Shown in pieces: positions 15,841 through 24,988 of a stretch of 42,634 nt of DNA. The stretch is taken from the IMG/VR virus record IMGVR_UViG_3300044808_000022, positions 1-42,634 of that record, one strand, 5' to 3'. The notes under the pieces are model-generated. The model searched no databases. It was not told the origin of the DNA and saw nothing but the letters and a program-made list of their open reading frames with translations. Origin of the DNA: a virus. The position numbers and the translations under genes are program-made. Positions within the stretch are counted from its first letter, which is position 1, and the number at the start of each line of letters is the position of its first letter.

Positions 15841-16163
15841 AGGTCGCGGAGGCGTGGCACGAGCCCCCGTCGGTCGTGTGCGGCCGGGTTGTTGGTGCCG
15901 GTGAGGCGCGGTGGCTGGACTTCGACCTCGCCTTGGCGTTGGCGCACAAGGAGAACGAGCGGTCGAAGTGTTCCGGGTGCGGTCATGACCTGGAAGAGGC
16001 GCTGGATAAGGCCACGCAAGGTGCCGTGACGGTCGACCACTTCCAGTGCCACTACTGCGCGGCCCGTGACCGCAAGTCCCGGGAGCTGTCCGAACGCGCC
16101 GGTGGCGCACGTCCGCACCCGGAGATGTTGGACGGCATCTATCTGGCGCCACGACACGACTGA
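15795..16163 (+). CDS. Tail assembly chaperone, downstream frame (frameshift extension)
   Basis: The -1 frame is open from upstream of the slippery site to 16163 and adds about 122 residues to the first chaperone (the T part of gpGT). It includes a WLDFDLALALAHKENE helix and two Cys pairs (CSGC and CHYC), a pattern often seen in T-type extensions of actinophage chaperones. The first possible independent start is a GTG at 15876, without a good ribosome site, so production by frameshift is favoured. Confidence 0.8.
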   Translation, partial: LRTRLRDDQRLRRVVEVAEAWHEPPSVVCGRVVGAGEARWLDFDLALALAHKENERSKCSGCGHDLEEALDKATQGAVTVDHFQCHYCAARDRKSRELSERAGGARPHPEMLDGIYLAPRHD

Positions 16164-16175
16164 CGGGGGTGGACG

Positions 16176-19100
16176 ATGCCGAACCGCAGCGTGTTCGTTG
16201 ATCTGATCGCCCGCACCAACGGCTACCTCGCCCCCGTCAAGGCCGCCGCGAAGGCCACCGACGACTTCGCGCACGCCGCCGACCAGGCCGTCAGGTCCGG
16301 GGCCAAGGGCTGGGACGACCTGGCCCGCGGTGTCGGTGTGGCCGGTGCGGGCATCCTCGCCGGTGTCGGGCTGGCCGTGAAGTCGTTCATCGAGTTCGAC
16401 AAGCAGATGTCCGCGGTCGGAGCGGCGTCGAACGCGACCGCGAGCCAGATGCAGCAGCTCCGCGCATCAGCGCTGCAGGCCGGCAAGGACACCAAGTTCT
16501 CCGCCACTGAAGCGGCGGCCGGTCAGGAAGCCCTGGCGAAAGCCGGTGTCGGTGTCGCCGACATCGTGGGTGGGGCGCTGACCGGTGCCCTGAACCTGGC
16601 CGCAGCCGGGAACTTGGACGTCGCCGGGTCCGCCGAGGTCGCCGCGTCCGCGATGACCACGTTCGGGCTCAAGGGCACCGACGTGTCGCACATCGCTGAC
16701 CTCCTCGCTGCCGCCGCCGGCAAGGCGCAGGGCGAAGTGTCGGACATGGCGTTCGCGTTGCGGCAGTCGTCGGCCGTCGCAGCGCAGATGGGTCTGTCGG
16801 TGGAGCAGACCACGGGCGCCCTCGCCATGTTCGCGTCCGCCGGCCTGACCGGGTCCGACGCTGGCACGTCGTTCAAGCAGATGCTGCTGTCGCTGATCCC
16901 GAACTCCGCGAGGGCCGCGGACGCGATGGAGAAGTACGGTCTGTCGTTCTTCACGGCGAACGGTGAGCTGAAGTCGTTCACCGACATCGCCGGGGAGCTG
17001 CAGCAGGGTCTCGGGAATTTGACGCAGGAGCAGCAGGCGTCGGCGCTGAAGACGATCTTCGGCGCGGACGCGTACCGGGTCGCCGCGGTGGCGATGAAGG
17101 GTGGCGCGGCCGGCGCGGAGGAGTGGGCCGGGAAGGTCAACGACGCCGGGTACGCCGCCGAGCAGGCCGCGAAGAAGATGGACAACCTCGCCGGTGACTG
17201 GGAGAAGCTGACGGGGTCGCTGGAGACGGCGCTGATCCAGTCCGGTTCGGGTGCGAACGGTGCGCTGCGGGGGCTGACGCAGGCCGCTGAGGGTGCGGTG
17301 AACCAGTTCGCCGGCCTGCCGGGTGTGGTGCAGCAGTCGGCGATGTGGATGGCTGCCGGTACGGGTGCGGCGGTGACTGCGGCGGGCGCGTACGGCATGT
17401 TGGCGCCGAAGGTCCAGGAGGCGCGTGACGCACTCGACGCGCTCGGGCCGTCGGGTCAGCGGGCGAACAAGGCCATGGTCGGCGCTGGGAAGGCCGCCGG
17501 GGCGGCAGTGGGTATCCTGCTGGTCTCGGAGGCCGCGCAGGGCCTGGTGGATTCGTTCAAGCAGGCACCGCCTCCGGTCGAGAAGTTGACGGCGTCGCTG
17601 CTGGAGTTCCAGCGTGCCGGTCAGGCGACTGGTGCGGCGGCGCAGGTTCTGGGTTCTGACCTGGATGCACTGAAGAGTGCTGGGGCGTTGGCGGACGACG
17701 GTCTGTGGTCGAAGGCGCAGCGTGGTCTGGCCTCGTGGTCTGGGCAGATCGGTGTGGCCGGTGGCGTGGCGTCGATGTTCGGTGTCCGCCTGGATGAGCT
17801 GTCGGGTAGTGCTGATCTGGTGGATCAGTCGCTGGCGCAGATGCAGGCGTCGGGGAGGGGCCGCGAGGCGGAGGCGGTGATCACGCAGCTCGGTGTGTCA
17901 GCGGAGCGGGCGTCGGCGCTGTTCCCGAAGTACACCGATGCGATCATGGAATCTGATCGGGCCTCGCGGGGGGCGTTCGCGCCGACGGATGCGCTGGCGG
18001 GGAGGACGGACGACTTGGCGTCGGCGTCGCAGGCCGCGGAAGAGGCGGTCAAGGGCTACGTCGAGGCGCTGAAGGGCATCACCGCGACGGGTTCGGTGAT
18101 GGAGGCGACGATCGCCTACGAGCAGGCCCTGTCGGAGGCCGAGAAGGCCGCGCGGGGCATGAACGGTGCGACGAAGAATCAGCGGACCGAGTTCGACCTG
18201 ACGGCCAAGAGCGGCCAGGAGGCGGCGTCGACGCTGCTGAATCTGGCGTCGAAGGGCCGCGATCTGGCGTCCGCGGCTCTGCAGGTCCGCAGTGACACCG
18301 AGGACATGAACGCGTCGCTGCGGTCGTCGCGGAAGGCGTTCATCGCCACCGCCGTGGATCTGGGTCTGACGCGGAAGGCCGCCGGGATGCTCGCCACCCA
18401 GCTGGGTCTGCTGCCGGTGGCGAAGAGCACGGACGTCACGGTCCCTGGGGCGAAGAAGTCCGCCGAGGACGTGGGGGAGCTCCGTCGCCAGATCCGGGAG
18501 CTGACGGGCAAGATCGTCGCCGCGAAGGCGAACGGCGCCAGCGAGTCTTCCAAGGAAGTGAAGGCCCTCCGCGCGCAGCTGGCAGCTCTGCACGGCAAGG
18601 TCGTCGACGTCTTCCTGAACACGTACAAGAGGAACTTCGTGTCGACCGTGAACAACGGGGTCCGCGGCGGCTCCGGGAACACCCTCGGCGGTGTCCTGCC
18701 GGGCAAGGCCCGGGGCGGTATCAACACGTTCGCGGCCGGTGGTATCGCGGAGCTCGCGGGCCCCGGGACGCTGTATCAGTGGGCGGAGCCGGAGACCGGC
18801 GGTGAGGCTTTCATCCCGCGCCGCGGCGACAAGCAGCGTTCCCGCGCCATCGCTTCCACGGTGGTGGAGGACTGGCTGGGTGGGAAGGTCATGTGGCCGA
18901 TGGCCCGTGGCGGCATCACGTCGTTCGCCGACGGCGGGACCACGGTGCCGTTGTCGGACTTCATGTCCCGGTACACGCCGACGAAGTTCTCCACCGCCAC
19001 GGATGTGACGAAGGCGTCCCGGTCCCGGGCCAACGCGGCGGACTCGCTGCGGATCGCGGAACGCCGGCTGTACGACGACCGCAGGCGGCACGCGTCGTCG

Positions 19101-19916
19101 TCGAAGATCGCCGCCGATGAGGCCGCGATCGCTCGTGCCCGCCGGTCCCTCGCCACGGCGACGGAGAAGCTGGTCACGGTCCAGGCGTCGTACAAGCTGT
19201 CCAAGGGTGCGCCGGTGGACCGGTTCCGGTCCGCCCTCGACATCGGGGTGAAGAACACAGGCACGTTCCTGGCGAACCTGCAGAAGCTCGCCGACCGCGG
19301 ATTCCGCGACATGGCGCTGCGGCTCCTCGACATGGGCGGCCCGGAAGCGGAGGCCATCGCCGCGGGGGCCGTGAAGCTGTCCGACTCTTCGCTGCGGGCC
19401 ACGTCGGCGAAGCTCGACACCGCGGCGGGGCAGCAGGCGCAACTGCAGTACTTCGGGCAGATCTCGGGTGCGCGGGCCGCGGTGCGGCAGGGGCAGTCGT
19501 CGTTCGCGGCGTTGGCGCGGGCGACGGGGTCGTCGGATGAGGATCTGGCGGCGGCGTTGAAGCTGATCACCGGGGAGCTGTCGAATACGCAGGCCGGTGT
19601 GGCTCTGCTCGCGGACATGCGCCGCTACGGGTACGCGGCGGGTGGGATTGCCCCTCCCGGTACGGCGTACCGGTACGCGGAGCCGTCGACGGGTGGTGAG
19701 GCGTTGGTGCCGCGGTTCGGTGGCGGCCAGTCCGCGAGGGCGGTCCTGTCGACGGCGGCGGGCTGGTACGGCATGCAGCTCGCATCCACAACCGCCCGCC
19801 CGCAGGTCACCGTGGACGGCGGGAACACGTACCAGATCCAGACGGTCCCCCATAACCCGCAGCAGTTGGTGCGGGAGCTGGAGACGGCGAAGCGCTGGCG
19901 TAGCGGGAGGCACTGA
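16176..19916 (+). CDS. Tail tape measure protein
   Basis: A 1246-residue protein, the longest gene here, with the PhageMin_Tail-type core in the first 400 residues (FIEFDKQMSAVGAASNAT, then ALTGALNLAAAGNLD and SDAGTSFKQML). Hydrophobic helices lie around residues 385-460. A motif of the form AAGGIA-GT-Y-AEP-TGGEA-PR occurs twice, near residues 855 and 1155. It sets tail length and may help DNA entry. The reading frame gives a tail of roughly 1.5 angstrom per residue, about 180-190 nm by the usual rule of thumb. Confidence 0.95.
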   Translation: MPNRSVFVDLIARTNGYLAPVKAAAKATDDFAHAADQAVRSGAKGWDDLARGVGVAGAGILAGVGLAVKSFIEFDKQMSAVGAASNATASQMQQLRASALQAGKDTKFSATEAAAGQEALAKAGVGVADIVGGALTGALNLAAAGNLDVAGSAEVAASAMTTFGLKGTDVSHIADLLAAAAGKAQGEVSDMAFALRQSSAVAAQMGLSVEQTTGALAMFASAGLTGSDAGTSFKQMLLSLIPNSARAADAMEKYGLSFFTANGELKSFTDIAGELQQGLGNLTQEQQASALKTIFGADAYRVAAVAMKGGAAGAEEWAGKVNDAGYAAEQAAKKMDNLAGDWEKLTGSLETALIQSGSGANGALRGLTQAAEGAVNQFAGLPGVVQQSAMWMAAGTGAAVTAAGAYGMLAPKVQEARDALDALGPSGQRANKAMVGAGKAAGAAVGILLVSEAAQGLVDSFKQAPPPVEKLTASLLEFQRAGQATGAAAQVLGSDLDALKSAGALADDGLWSKAQRGLASWSGQIGVAGGVASMFGVRLDELSGSADLVDQSLAQMQASGRGREAEAVITQLGVSAERASALFPKYTDAIMESDRASRGAFAPTDALAGRTDDLASASQAAEEAVKGYVEALKGITATGSVMEATIAYEQALSEAEKAARGMNGATKNQRTEFDLTAKSGQEAASTLLNLASKGRDLASAALQVRSDTEDMNASLRSSRKAFIATAVDLGLTRKAAGMLATQLGLLPVAKSTDVTVPGAKKSAEDVGELRRQIRELTGKIVAAKANGASESSKEVKALRAQLAALHGKVVDVFLNTYKRNFVSTVNNGVRGGSGNTLGGVLPGKARGGINTFAAGGIAELAGPGTLYQWAEPETGGEAFIPRRGDKQRSRAIASTVVEDWLGGKVMWPMARGGITSFADGGTTVPLSDFMSRYTPTKFSTATDVTKASRSRANAADSLRIAERRLYDDRRRHASSSKIAADEAAIARARRSLATATEKLVTVQASYKLSKGAPVDRFRSALDIGVKNTGTFLANLQKLADRGFRDMALRLLDMGGPEAEAIAAGAVKLSDSSLRATSAKLDTAAGQQAQLQYFGQISGARAAVRQGQSSFAALARATGSSDEDLAAALKLITGELSNTQAGVALLADMRRYGYAAGGIAPPGTAYRYAEPSTGGEALVPRFGGGQSARAVLSTAAGWYGMQLASTTARPQVTVDGGNTYQIQTVPHNPQQLVRELETAKRWRSGRH

Positions 19917-20762
19917 ATGGCGTCTCCCACCTGGTCCCTGGACGGCTGGGTCGGCGGCGTGACGGACGACTTCGGGGTGCTGTGGAGGGTGAAGGAGGCG
20001 CTGGGGTGGGACGACTCCCCCGACGTGCGCCTGGCGTTGGAGTCACGCCCTCAGGACCACGGCGGGTTCGACGGCGACTCGTTCTTCGACCCCCGGTACA
20101 TCAGCCTCGTCGGTGTCGCGGACGCCCCCGACGAGGTGACCGCGTATCAGGCTCGGGACCGGATCCGGGCTGTGTGCGTGGACCTGTCGCAGCGGCTGCC
20201 GCTGGTCGTGACCGAACCGCACATGACCCGCCGTTGCCTCGTGCGACGCGCCGGCCGGACCCGCGTCGGACCGGTGACGGACTGCTTGTTCGACTGGCAG
20301 ATCGACCTCGTCGCACCGGACTACCGCAAGTACGCCGATGCCCTATCGACGATCATCACGACGCTCCCGCTGTCCGGCGGGTCCGGGTTCACCGCGCCGT
20401 TCACCGCGCCGTTCACGGCGCCTCTGCCGGTCGGGTCGACGGGTGTGGTGATCGCCAGCAACCTCGGTGACGTCCCGACTCCGCCGCTCGTGACGATCAC
20501 CGGCGCGGTCACGAACCCGATCGTGGAGAACATCACCACGGGCCGACGGATCAGCCTATCGTACGACCTGCTCCTCGGCAACACCCTGGTCATCGACTTC
20601 GACAACCGGGTGGTGCTGCTGAACGGGACGCAGCCGATCGACGCGCTCGCCGCCGGGTCGTCGTACTGGGATCTGCAGCCGGGCAGCAACGAGATCAGGT
20701 ACACGGCCCTGACCGGGGTTTCCGGTTCGCAGATGACGCTCGAGTTCCGTTCGGCGTGGTGA
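19917..20762 (+). CDS. Distal tail protein (Dit-like)
   Basis: A 281-residue protein directly after the tape measure. Two beta-rich halves are separated by a short repeated FTAPFTAPFTAPLP linker near residues 160-173; the first half has the RPQDHGGFDG strand and a DWQIDLVAPDYRKY segment typical of siphovirus distal tail proteins. It forms the hexameric hub at the tail tip. ATG follows the upstream stop without a gap. Confidence 0.85.
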   Translation: MASPTWSLDGWVGGVTDDFGVLWRVKEALGWDDSPDVRLALESRPQDHGGFDGDSFFDPRYISLVGVADAPDEVTAYQARDRIRAVCVDLSQRLPLVVTEPHMTRRCLVRRAGRTRVGPVTDCLFDWQIDLVAPDYRKYADALSTIITTLPLSGGSGFTAPFTAPFTAPLPVGSTGVVIASNLGDVPTPPLVTITGAVTNPIVENITTGRRISLSYDLLLGNTLVIDFDNRVVLLNGTQPIDALAAGSSYWDLQPGSNEIRYTALTGVSGSQMTLEFRSAW

Positions 20763-20772
20763 GGGAGAGCTG

Positions 20773-21873
20773 ATGGCGATCGACCCGTGGTTCATGGACG
20801 CGAGCGGTGGGGCGCCGTCGTACAGCGGGCAGGATGCCCGGCTGGCGTTGGGTGCCGCGTTCGTGCGCACGACGAACGCGCTGGGTGTCCGGTCCGGGGT
20901 GATCCCGAACGGTGGTCTGACGGCGTTGTGGACGACGGCGCAGGGCACCCCGAACATGACGGTGAACGTCGCGGTCGGGCAGGCGGTGGTGCAGGGGTCG
21001 ACGACGACAACGCAGGGCCCGTACGTGTTCACGCTGGACGTGGCGAAGACGGTAACGATCACCGGCCCGCATGCGACGCTGCCGCGGATCGACGTGGTCG
21101 CCGTACGGGTCCGGGACTCCAACGTGTCCGGGACCGGGCTCGATGGCGACATCGTCGCCATCCCCGGTACGGCAGCGTCGTCGCCTGCCGTGCCCGGGTT
21201 CCCGGCGGACGGCGCCTCGTATCTGGCGCTGGCGAACATCAGCGTTCCCGCCGCCGCGCCGAACATCGCGACGGGGCAGATCACGAACCAGTGGCAGTGG
21301 ACGACCACCGCTGGCGGCTGCCTGCTGGTGGAGACGAAGGCGAAGCTCGACGCGATCACCACCCTGCCGATGGGGCAACTCGCGTACGTGTGGGTCGACA
21401 AGACCCATTGGGCCTGGAACGGGACCGTGTGGAAGCGGCTCATGACCGAAGACGAAGTCGGCCTCGGGATCGTCGCGTACACGCAGGCCACCAGCGGCAC
21501 CGGGTCAACGACCTCGGGCGGGGTGAAGGACACCGGGCTCACTCTCACGTTCACGTTCAAAGCCGGCCGCCGGTACTTGGTCCGCTGCATGGGCAACGCC
21601 GTCGCAGGGACCGGCGCGGCCGTCGCCCGGTACCTCATCGTCAACCACACCGGCACGGACACCGGAACCACGATCGCCGGCCTCGAACCGGGCTGGGTCA
21701 ACGTGACCGCCGGTCAGGGCATGCGGATGACACCCGTCGAGGGCTACTACGAGCCGGGTGTGTCCGACGTGACGATGACGATCAAGACGCAGATCCAGGG
21801 CAGCGGCTCATCGACGGGCTCGACGACCCCCGCGCGGCACTCGCTGACGGTCATCGACGTCGGCAAGGTCTGA
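20773..21873 (+). CDS. Minor tail protein with C-terminal beta-sandwich
   Basis: A 366-residue protein. Residues 1 to about 220 form a baseplate-like domain (NVAVGQAVVQGS, then RIDVVAVRVRD). From about 230 the sequence turns Thr/Gly rich with GGVKDTGLTLTFTFKAG and a terminal SLTVIDVGKV strand, similar in layout to the end of the protein at 9415. It probably sits at the tail tip and may touch the host. GGGAGAGCTG precedes the ATG; the stop overlaps the next ATG. Confidence 0.75.
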   Translation: MAIDPWFMDASGGAPSYSGQDARLALGAAFVRTTNALGVRSGVIPNGGLTALWTTAQGTPNMTVNVAVGQAVVQGSTTTTQGPYVFTLDVAKTVTITGPHATLPRIDVVAVRVRDSNVSGTGLDGDIVAIPGTAASSPAVPGFPADGASYLALANISVPAAAPNIATGQITNQWQWTTTAGGCLLVETKAKLDAITTLPMGQLAYVWVDKTHWAWNGTVWKRLMTEDEVGLGIVAYTQATSGTGSTTSGGVKDTGLTLTFTFKAGRRYLVRCMGNAVAGTGAAVARYLIVNHTGTDTGTTIAGLEPGWVNVTAGQGMRMTPVEGYYEPGVSDVTMTIKTQIQGSGSSTGSTTPARHSLTVIDVGKV

Positions 21874-22976
21874 TGGCGGTCTACACCTACCGCCTCTTCG
21901 ATGTTCTGTCGGGTGCTCCGATGGGGCAGTGGCCGTTCCGGGTGGAGTCGTACTCGCGGTCGATCAGCGAGGCCGGGGAGCTCAACGCGACCCTGATGCT
22001 GTCCGACCGCACGACGGTGAAGGGCTGGGACCCGGAGGCCATCGAACGGCGCACCGCCCTGTACGTGATCAGGGACACGGTGCCGGTGTGGGGCGGCATC
22101 ATCTGGCGTGCCCGGCCGGTGGATGGGGCGACGAAGGCCAGCATCTACGCGCAGACGTTCGAGTCATACCTGGACCACCGCGAGGTCCGGACGTCGGTGA
22201 CATTCACGCAGCAGGACCAACTCGCGATCGTCCGGTCCCTTCTCACCGCCATGCAGACGGACCCGAAGGGCGACATCGGGCTGACCGCCACGGCGAACAC
22301 GTCCGGGGTGCTGCAGGACCGCACCTACCGCGAATGGGAACGACCCGGGGTCCTCGCCTCGATTCAGGAGCTGGCGCAGCTCGTCGACGGGTTCGAGTTC
22401 ACCATCGACGCCGGCCTCGACTCCAACGACCAGCCGACCCGGACGATGATCCTCGGCTACCCGCAGCTCGGGCAGCCACGCGGCCTGGTCCTCGAGTACC
22501 CGGGGTCGATCGTCGACTACGACTGGCCCACCGACGGCATGACGGCGTCGAATGTCGGGTCGGCGCTCGGCGCCGGCGAGGGTTCTTCCATGTTGATCGC
22601 TGACGGGGTGTCGCCGCGCGCGGCTGCGGAGCTGGCCGCCGGGTATCCGATCTTCGAGAAGTCGTGGTCGTACAAGGACGTCCGGGACCTGGCGGCGTTG
22701 CAGGCGCACGCCGACGAGGATCTCGACGCCGCGGTGGGTGACGTGACCATCCCCACCGTGACGCTGCGGGACACGTTCCCGGTGTTCGGCACTTACGCCC
22801 TCGGTGACACGGTGCGGATCCGGATCACGTCTCCGTACCACCCGGCGAAGGCCGACGGGTCCCCGGGCGTGGACAAGTCGGCGCGGATCGTGGCATGGAA
22901 GGTCACCCCACCCGACGGTGAGAAGCCGGAAAAGATCGAACTGACGCTCGGAAGGGTGCCGTATGGGGAAGATTAG
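21873..22976 (+). CDS. Minor tail protein (Tal/baseplate-hub-like)
   Basis: A 367-residue protein beginning with YTYRLFDVLSG, then SYSRSISEAGELNATLML, features of the siphoviral minor tail proteins that follow Dit and form the tail hub. ATG at 21873 overlaps the previous stop (TGATGG). The same frame is open far upstream, but that part is antisense-free overlap with the previous gene and has implausible Arg/His-rich content, so the start at 21873 is chosen. The end overlaps the next gene by 14 bases. Confidence 0.8.
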   Translation: MAVYTYRLFDVLSGAPMGQWPFRVESYSRSISEAGELNATLMLSDRTTVKGWDPEAIERRTALYVIRDTVPVWGGIIWRARPVDGATKASIYAQTFESYLDHREVRTSVTFTQQDQLAIVRSLLTAMQTDPKGDIGLTATANTSGVLQDRTYREWERPGVLASIQELAQLVDGFEFTIDAGLDSNDQPTRTMILGYPQLGQPRGLVLEYPGSIVDYDWPTDGMTASNVGSALGAGEGSSMLIADGVSPRAAAELAAGYPIFEKSWSYKDVRDLAALQAHADEDLDAAVGDVTIPTVTLRDTFPVFGTYALGDTVRIRITSPYHPAKADGSPGVDKSARIVAWKVTPPDGEKPEKIELTLGRVPYGED

Positions 22977-23682
22977 TAGGCCTCCCTCGGATGACCGGGA
23001 CTGGGACAACCACGAGCACCGCATCTCCAACTTGGAGACGTCACAGCGGGCCGGGTTCACGACCGTCGAGGGTGACCTGATCCTCGGGCCGGGCGCCAAG
23101 CTGGAGGCCCGTGACGCGGACGGTTCGCCGCTGATCACCGTCGGGCAGGTCACGTACGGGCCGCCGCACAACACCACCGTCGGTGTGTGGCGGATGCGCC
23201 GCGCCGACACGACCCTGGCGATGGCCGTGGACGGCGCTGACGCTGCGGCGCAGTACGTCGCCATGTACGACCGTGAGCAGAACATCATCTTCTCCGACGA
23301 CACCTTGTCCGGTGTGGGCCTGGGGCGTCCGTGGCTGCCGATCCCGTGGTGGACAGATCCGAACCCGACGGTGACGATCTCCACGTTCTGGCCGGTCGCG
23401 AGGGCGTACGGCTTCAAGCAGCACCCGAAGCTGCAGATCCGCACCCAGGTCAGCACGTCGGCCGCGGACACGACAGCCGAGTACCAGGTACGCCTGAGTG
23501 CCGTGACGGTCGTGATAGGGCCCACCGCTGTCCCTGGTTCCACGACCGCGGAGGGTCTGGTCGAGATCGACCTCCCGGACGCGTTCGGCGACGGGTTCAC
23601 CGTCGCCTTGGAGATCCGGCGAACCGCGGGCACGGGCACGGTGACGGGCGACTTCCTGTCGCTGTGGGAGAAGCAGACCTGA
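22963..23682 (+). CDS. Minor tail protein
   Basis: A 239-residue protein with a short acidic coiled helix (DWDNHEHRISNLETSQ, residues 13-28), then a strand-turn repeat region (GPGAKLEARDADGSPLITVG) and a beta-rich C-terminus. The pattern of a trimerising helix followed by beta structure suggests a tail fibre-like protein. ATG overlaps the upstream gene; the stop overlaps the next ATG. Role in host contact is inferred. Confidence 0.7.
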   Translation: MGKISRPPSDDRDWDNHEHRISNLETSQRAGFTTVEGDLILGPGAKLEARDADGSPLITVGQVTYGPPHNTTVGVWRMRRADTTLAMAVDGADAAAQYVAMYDREQNIIFSDDTLSGVGLGRPWLPIPWWTDPNPTVTISTFWPVARAYGFKQHPKLQIRTQVSTSAADTTAEYQVRLSAVTVVIGPTAVPGSTTAEGLVEIDLPDAFGDGFTVALEIRRTAGTGTVTGDFLSLWEKQT

Positions 23683-24158
23683 TGCGGCGCGCCGACGGGC
23701 CGCCGCTGCAGATCACCTCCCGGCGGCATCCGCTCGCGGTCGGTGTGCTGACGGCGTACGCCCTGTGGGGGTCGATGCTGCTGTGCGGTTGGGCCCGGTC
23801 GGCGTCGATCAACCAGGTCCTGTCTGGCCGGTACCGGGATGTGTTGGCGACGACGATGCTCCTGGCGGCGTTGACGGCGCTGGCGGGGATTTGGTGGCGG
23901 GAGTTGGACACCGGTTTCCAGTTGGAGGCGGGTGGGCTGCTGGCGTTGCTGACCGTGAACATCGTCCTCGCGGCGGCGGTGTTCATGTCGGCGCGGGGCG
24001 TGGTGGGCACGGGCATCATGTGCACGTCGGTGGCCGCGTTTTCGCTGTGGCGGGTCGGGCAGATCCGGATGGAGTGGACGCAGGTCCGCCGGTCGATGTT
24101 GCAGCGGCCGATGCCGACCGACCCGGATCCGTTGCAGGACCAGCGGGGGAACCCGTGA
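23682..24158 (+). CDS. Four-helix membrane protein
   Basis: A 158-residue protein with four hydrophobic segments (about residues 17-37, 54-72, 80-100, 105-123) and a hydrophilic C-terminal tail. ATG overlaps the minor tail stop. Multi-span proteins of this kind often lie between tail tip and lysis genes in actinophages, where they may take part in lysis or superinfection control. Specific role unknown. Confidence 0.7.
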   Translation: MRRADGPPLQITSRRHPLAVGVLTAYALWGSMLLCGWARSASINQVLSGRYRDVLATTMLLAALTALAGIWWRELDTGFQLEAGGLLALLTVNIVLAAAVFMSARGVVGTGIMCTSVAAFSLWRVGQIRMEWTQVRRSMLQRPMPTDPDPLQDQRGNP

Positions 24159-24607
24159 GCAGCGCCGCGGTCCTCGACGGGTTCCTGAAGATCACCTCAT
24201 CCATCGGTTTGCCCGCCCTAGCCCTGGCCGGGGTGGTCGCGTTCCTGCAGCGACGTAGGCACCGGGTGGACCGCGCGGAGGTCATCGAGGGCATCACCGT
24301 CCGTGTCGCGGAACGTCTCGACAAGGACGTGGACCGGCTCAGCCAGCGCCTGTCGGAAGCCCAGGAAGAGGCGGCGTCAGCGCGGAACGACTCGCAGGCC
24401 GTTCGCCGGGAACTCGCGGACATGGACCGGAAGGCCCGTGCCCTGATGCGGGCTCTGGACGAGTCGCATCAGCGGGAGCAGGAGCAGCGGCAGGCCCGCG
24501 AATTCGCTGAGGCTGAGGCCGTGAAGCTGCGCGCGGAGAACGCGGAACTGACCGACGAGCTCGCCCGCCGCCGGCAGGCGCGCGGCAACCGAGGAGGAGC
24601 CGGATGA
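24155..24607 (+). CDS. Membrane-anchored coiled-coil protein
   Basis: A 150-residue protein: one transmembrane helix at about residues 13-31, a basic stretch, then an unbroken Glu/Arg/Ala coiled coil to residue 140. The GTG start overlaps the previous stop (GTGA). The architecture resembles spanin-like or holin-accessory proteins in gross form, but actinobacteria lack a typical outer membrane for a spanin, so I leave it as a lysis-region membrane protein. Confidence 0.65.
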   Translation: MSSAAVLDGFLKITSSIGLPALALAGVVAFLQRRRHRVDRAEVIEGITVRVAERLDKDVDRLSQRLSEAQEEAASARNDSQAVRRELADMDRKARALMRALDESHQREQEQRQAREFAEAEAVKLRAENAELTDELARRRQARGNRGGAG

Positions 24608-24864
24608 CCCGTCCCGATGTGCCGGTGAGTTCGTCGATGTCGTTCGACCGCCGCGCGGAGTGGGACCGCCCGGCGGTGCGTGTACAGAAGCTGAAGATCA
24701 TGCGGCACAGCCTCATGTACTCGGCGTTGGAGAAGGGCCTCGGTTTGGTGACCGAGCCTTTCGTGGAGGCATCTGGTGATGCACCCCGTGCCGGCCGACT
24801 CCCCGGAGGCGCGGACGGTGGTCGTGACCTTGTCCGCCCGCGCCCGCCCCCTCGAGCCCGCTGA
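24604..24864 (+). CDS. Small hypothetical protein (86 aa)
   Basis: ATG is coupled to the previous stop. The first 57 residues (SMSFDRRAEWDRPAVRVQKLK, then SLMYSALEKGLGLV) are protein-like with good codon use. After about position 24775 this frame becomes Pro/Gly/Arg rich with poorer third-position bias, while another frame becomes better. The true product may therefore end or shift near there. Function unknown. Confidence 0.5.
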   Translation: MTRPDVPVSSSMSFDRRAEWDRPAVRVQKLKIMRHSLMYSALEKGLGLVTEPFVEASGDAPRAGRLPGGADGGRDLVRPRPPPRAR

Positions 24865-24907
24865 GCTCCCGGCCGCCCCCCAGGCCGGTGTGACCGACTC
24901 CCGTTGA
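24779..24907 (+). CDS. Small overlapping ORF (42 aa)
   Basis: Starts at ATG 24779 (or GTG 24776) inside the end of the previous gene, in the +1 frame, and runs to TGA at 24905-24907. Almost every third base is G or C and the product (strands with VVVTLSARAR, then a Pro/Ala tail) is more plausible than the overlapped frame. It could be a separate coupled gene or the shifted C-terminus of the previous one. Confidence 0.4.
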   Translation: MHPVPADSPEARTVVVTLSARARPLEPAELPAAPQAGVTDSR

Positions 24908-24918
24908 GAGGAGGAACC

Positions 24919-24978
24919 GTGGCCGTCGACTGGATCGCGCAGCTCCTGCACAGCCTCGTCGCTGTTCTGCTCGGCTAA
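24919..24978 (+). CDS. Micropeptide (19 aa) with strong ribosome site
   Basis: GAGAGGAGGAACC precedes a GTG at 24919 by an ideal distance, and a 19-codon frame ends in TAA. The peptide is Trp/Leu/Val rich with one Asp and one His, a possible membrane-surface helix. It is the last reading frame before the hairpin and the endolysin gene. The quality of the ribosome site is the main evidence; function unknown. Confidence 0.4.
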   Translation: MAVDWIAQLLHSLVAVLLG

Positions 24979-24988
24979 CTGCACCACG

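Noticed and set aside
17898-19913. A 671-codon leftward open frame opposite the tape measure
   Set aside because: Same reason: Arg/His-rich shadow of a clear tape measure gene.
20787-21872. Upstream extension of the minor tail frame that would make a 729-residue protein
   Set aside because: The extension overlaps the coupled upstream minor tail gene completely and has Arg/Gly/His-rich content. TGATGG at 21871 gives a better start.
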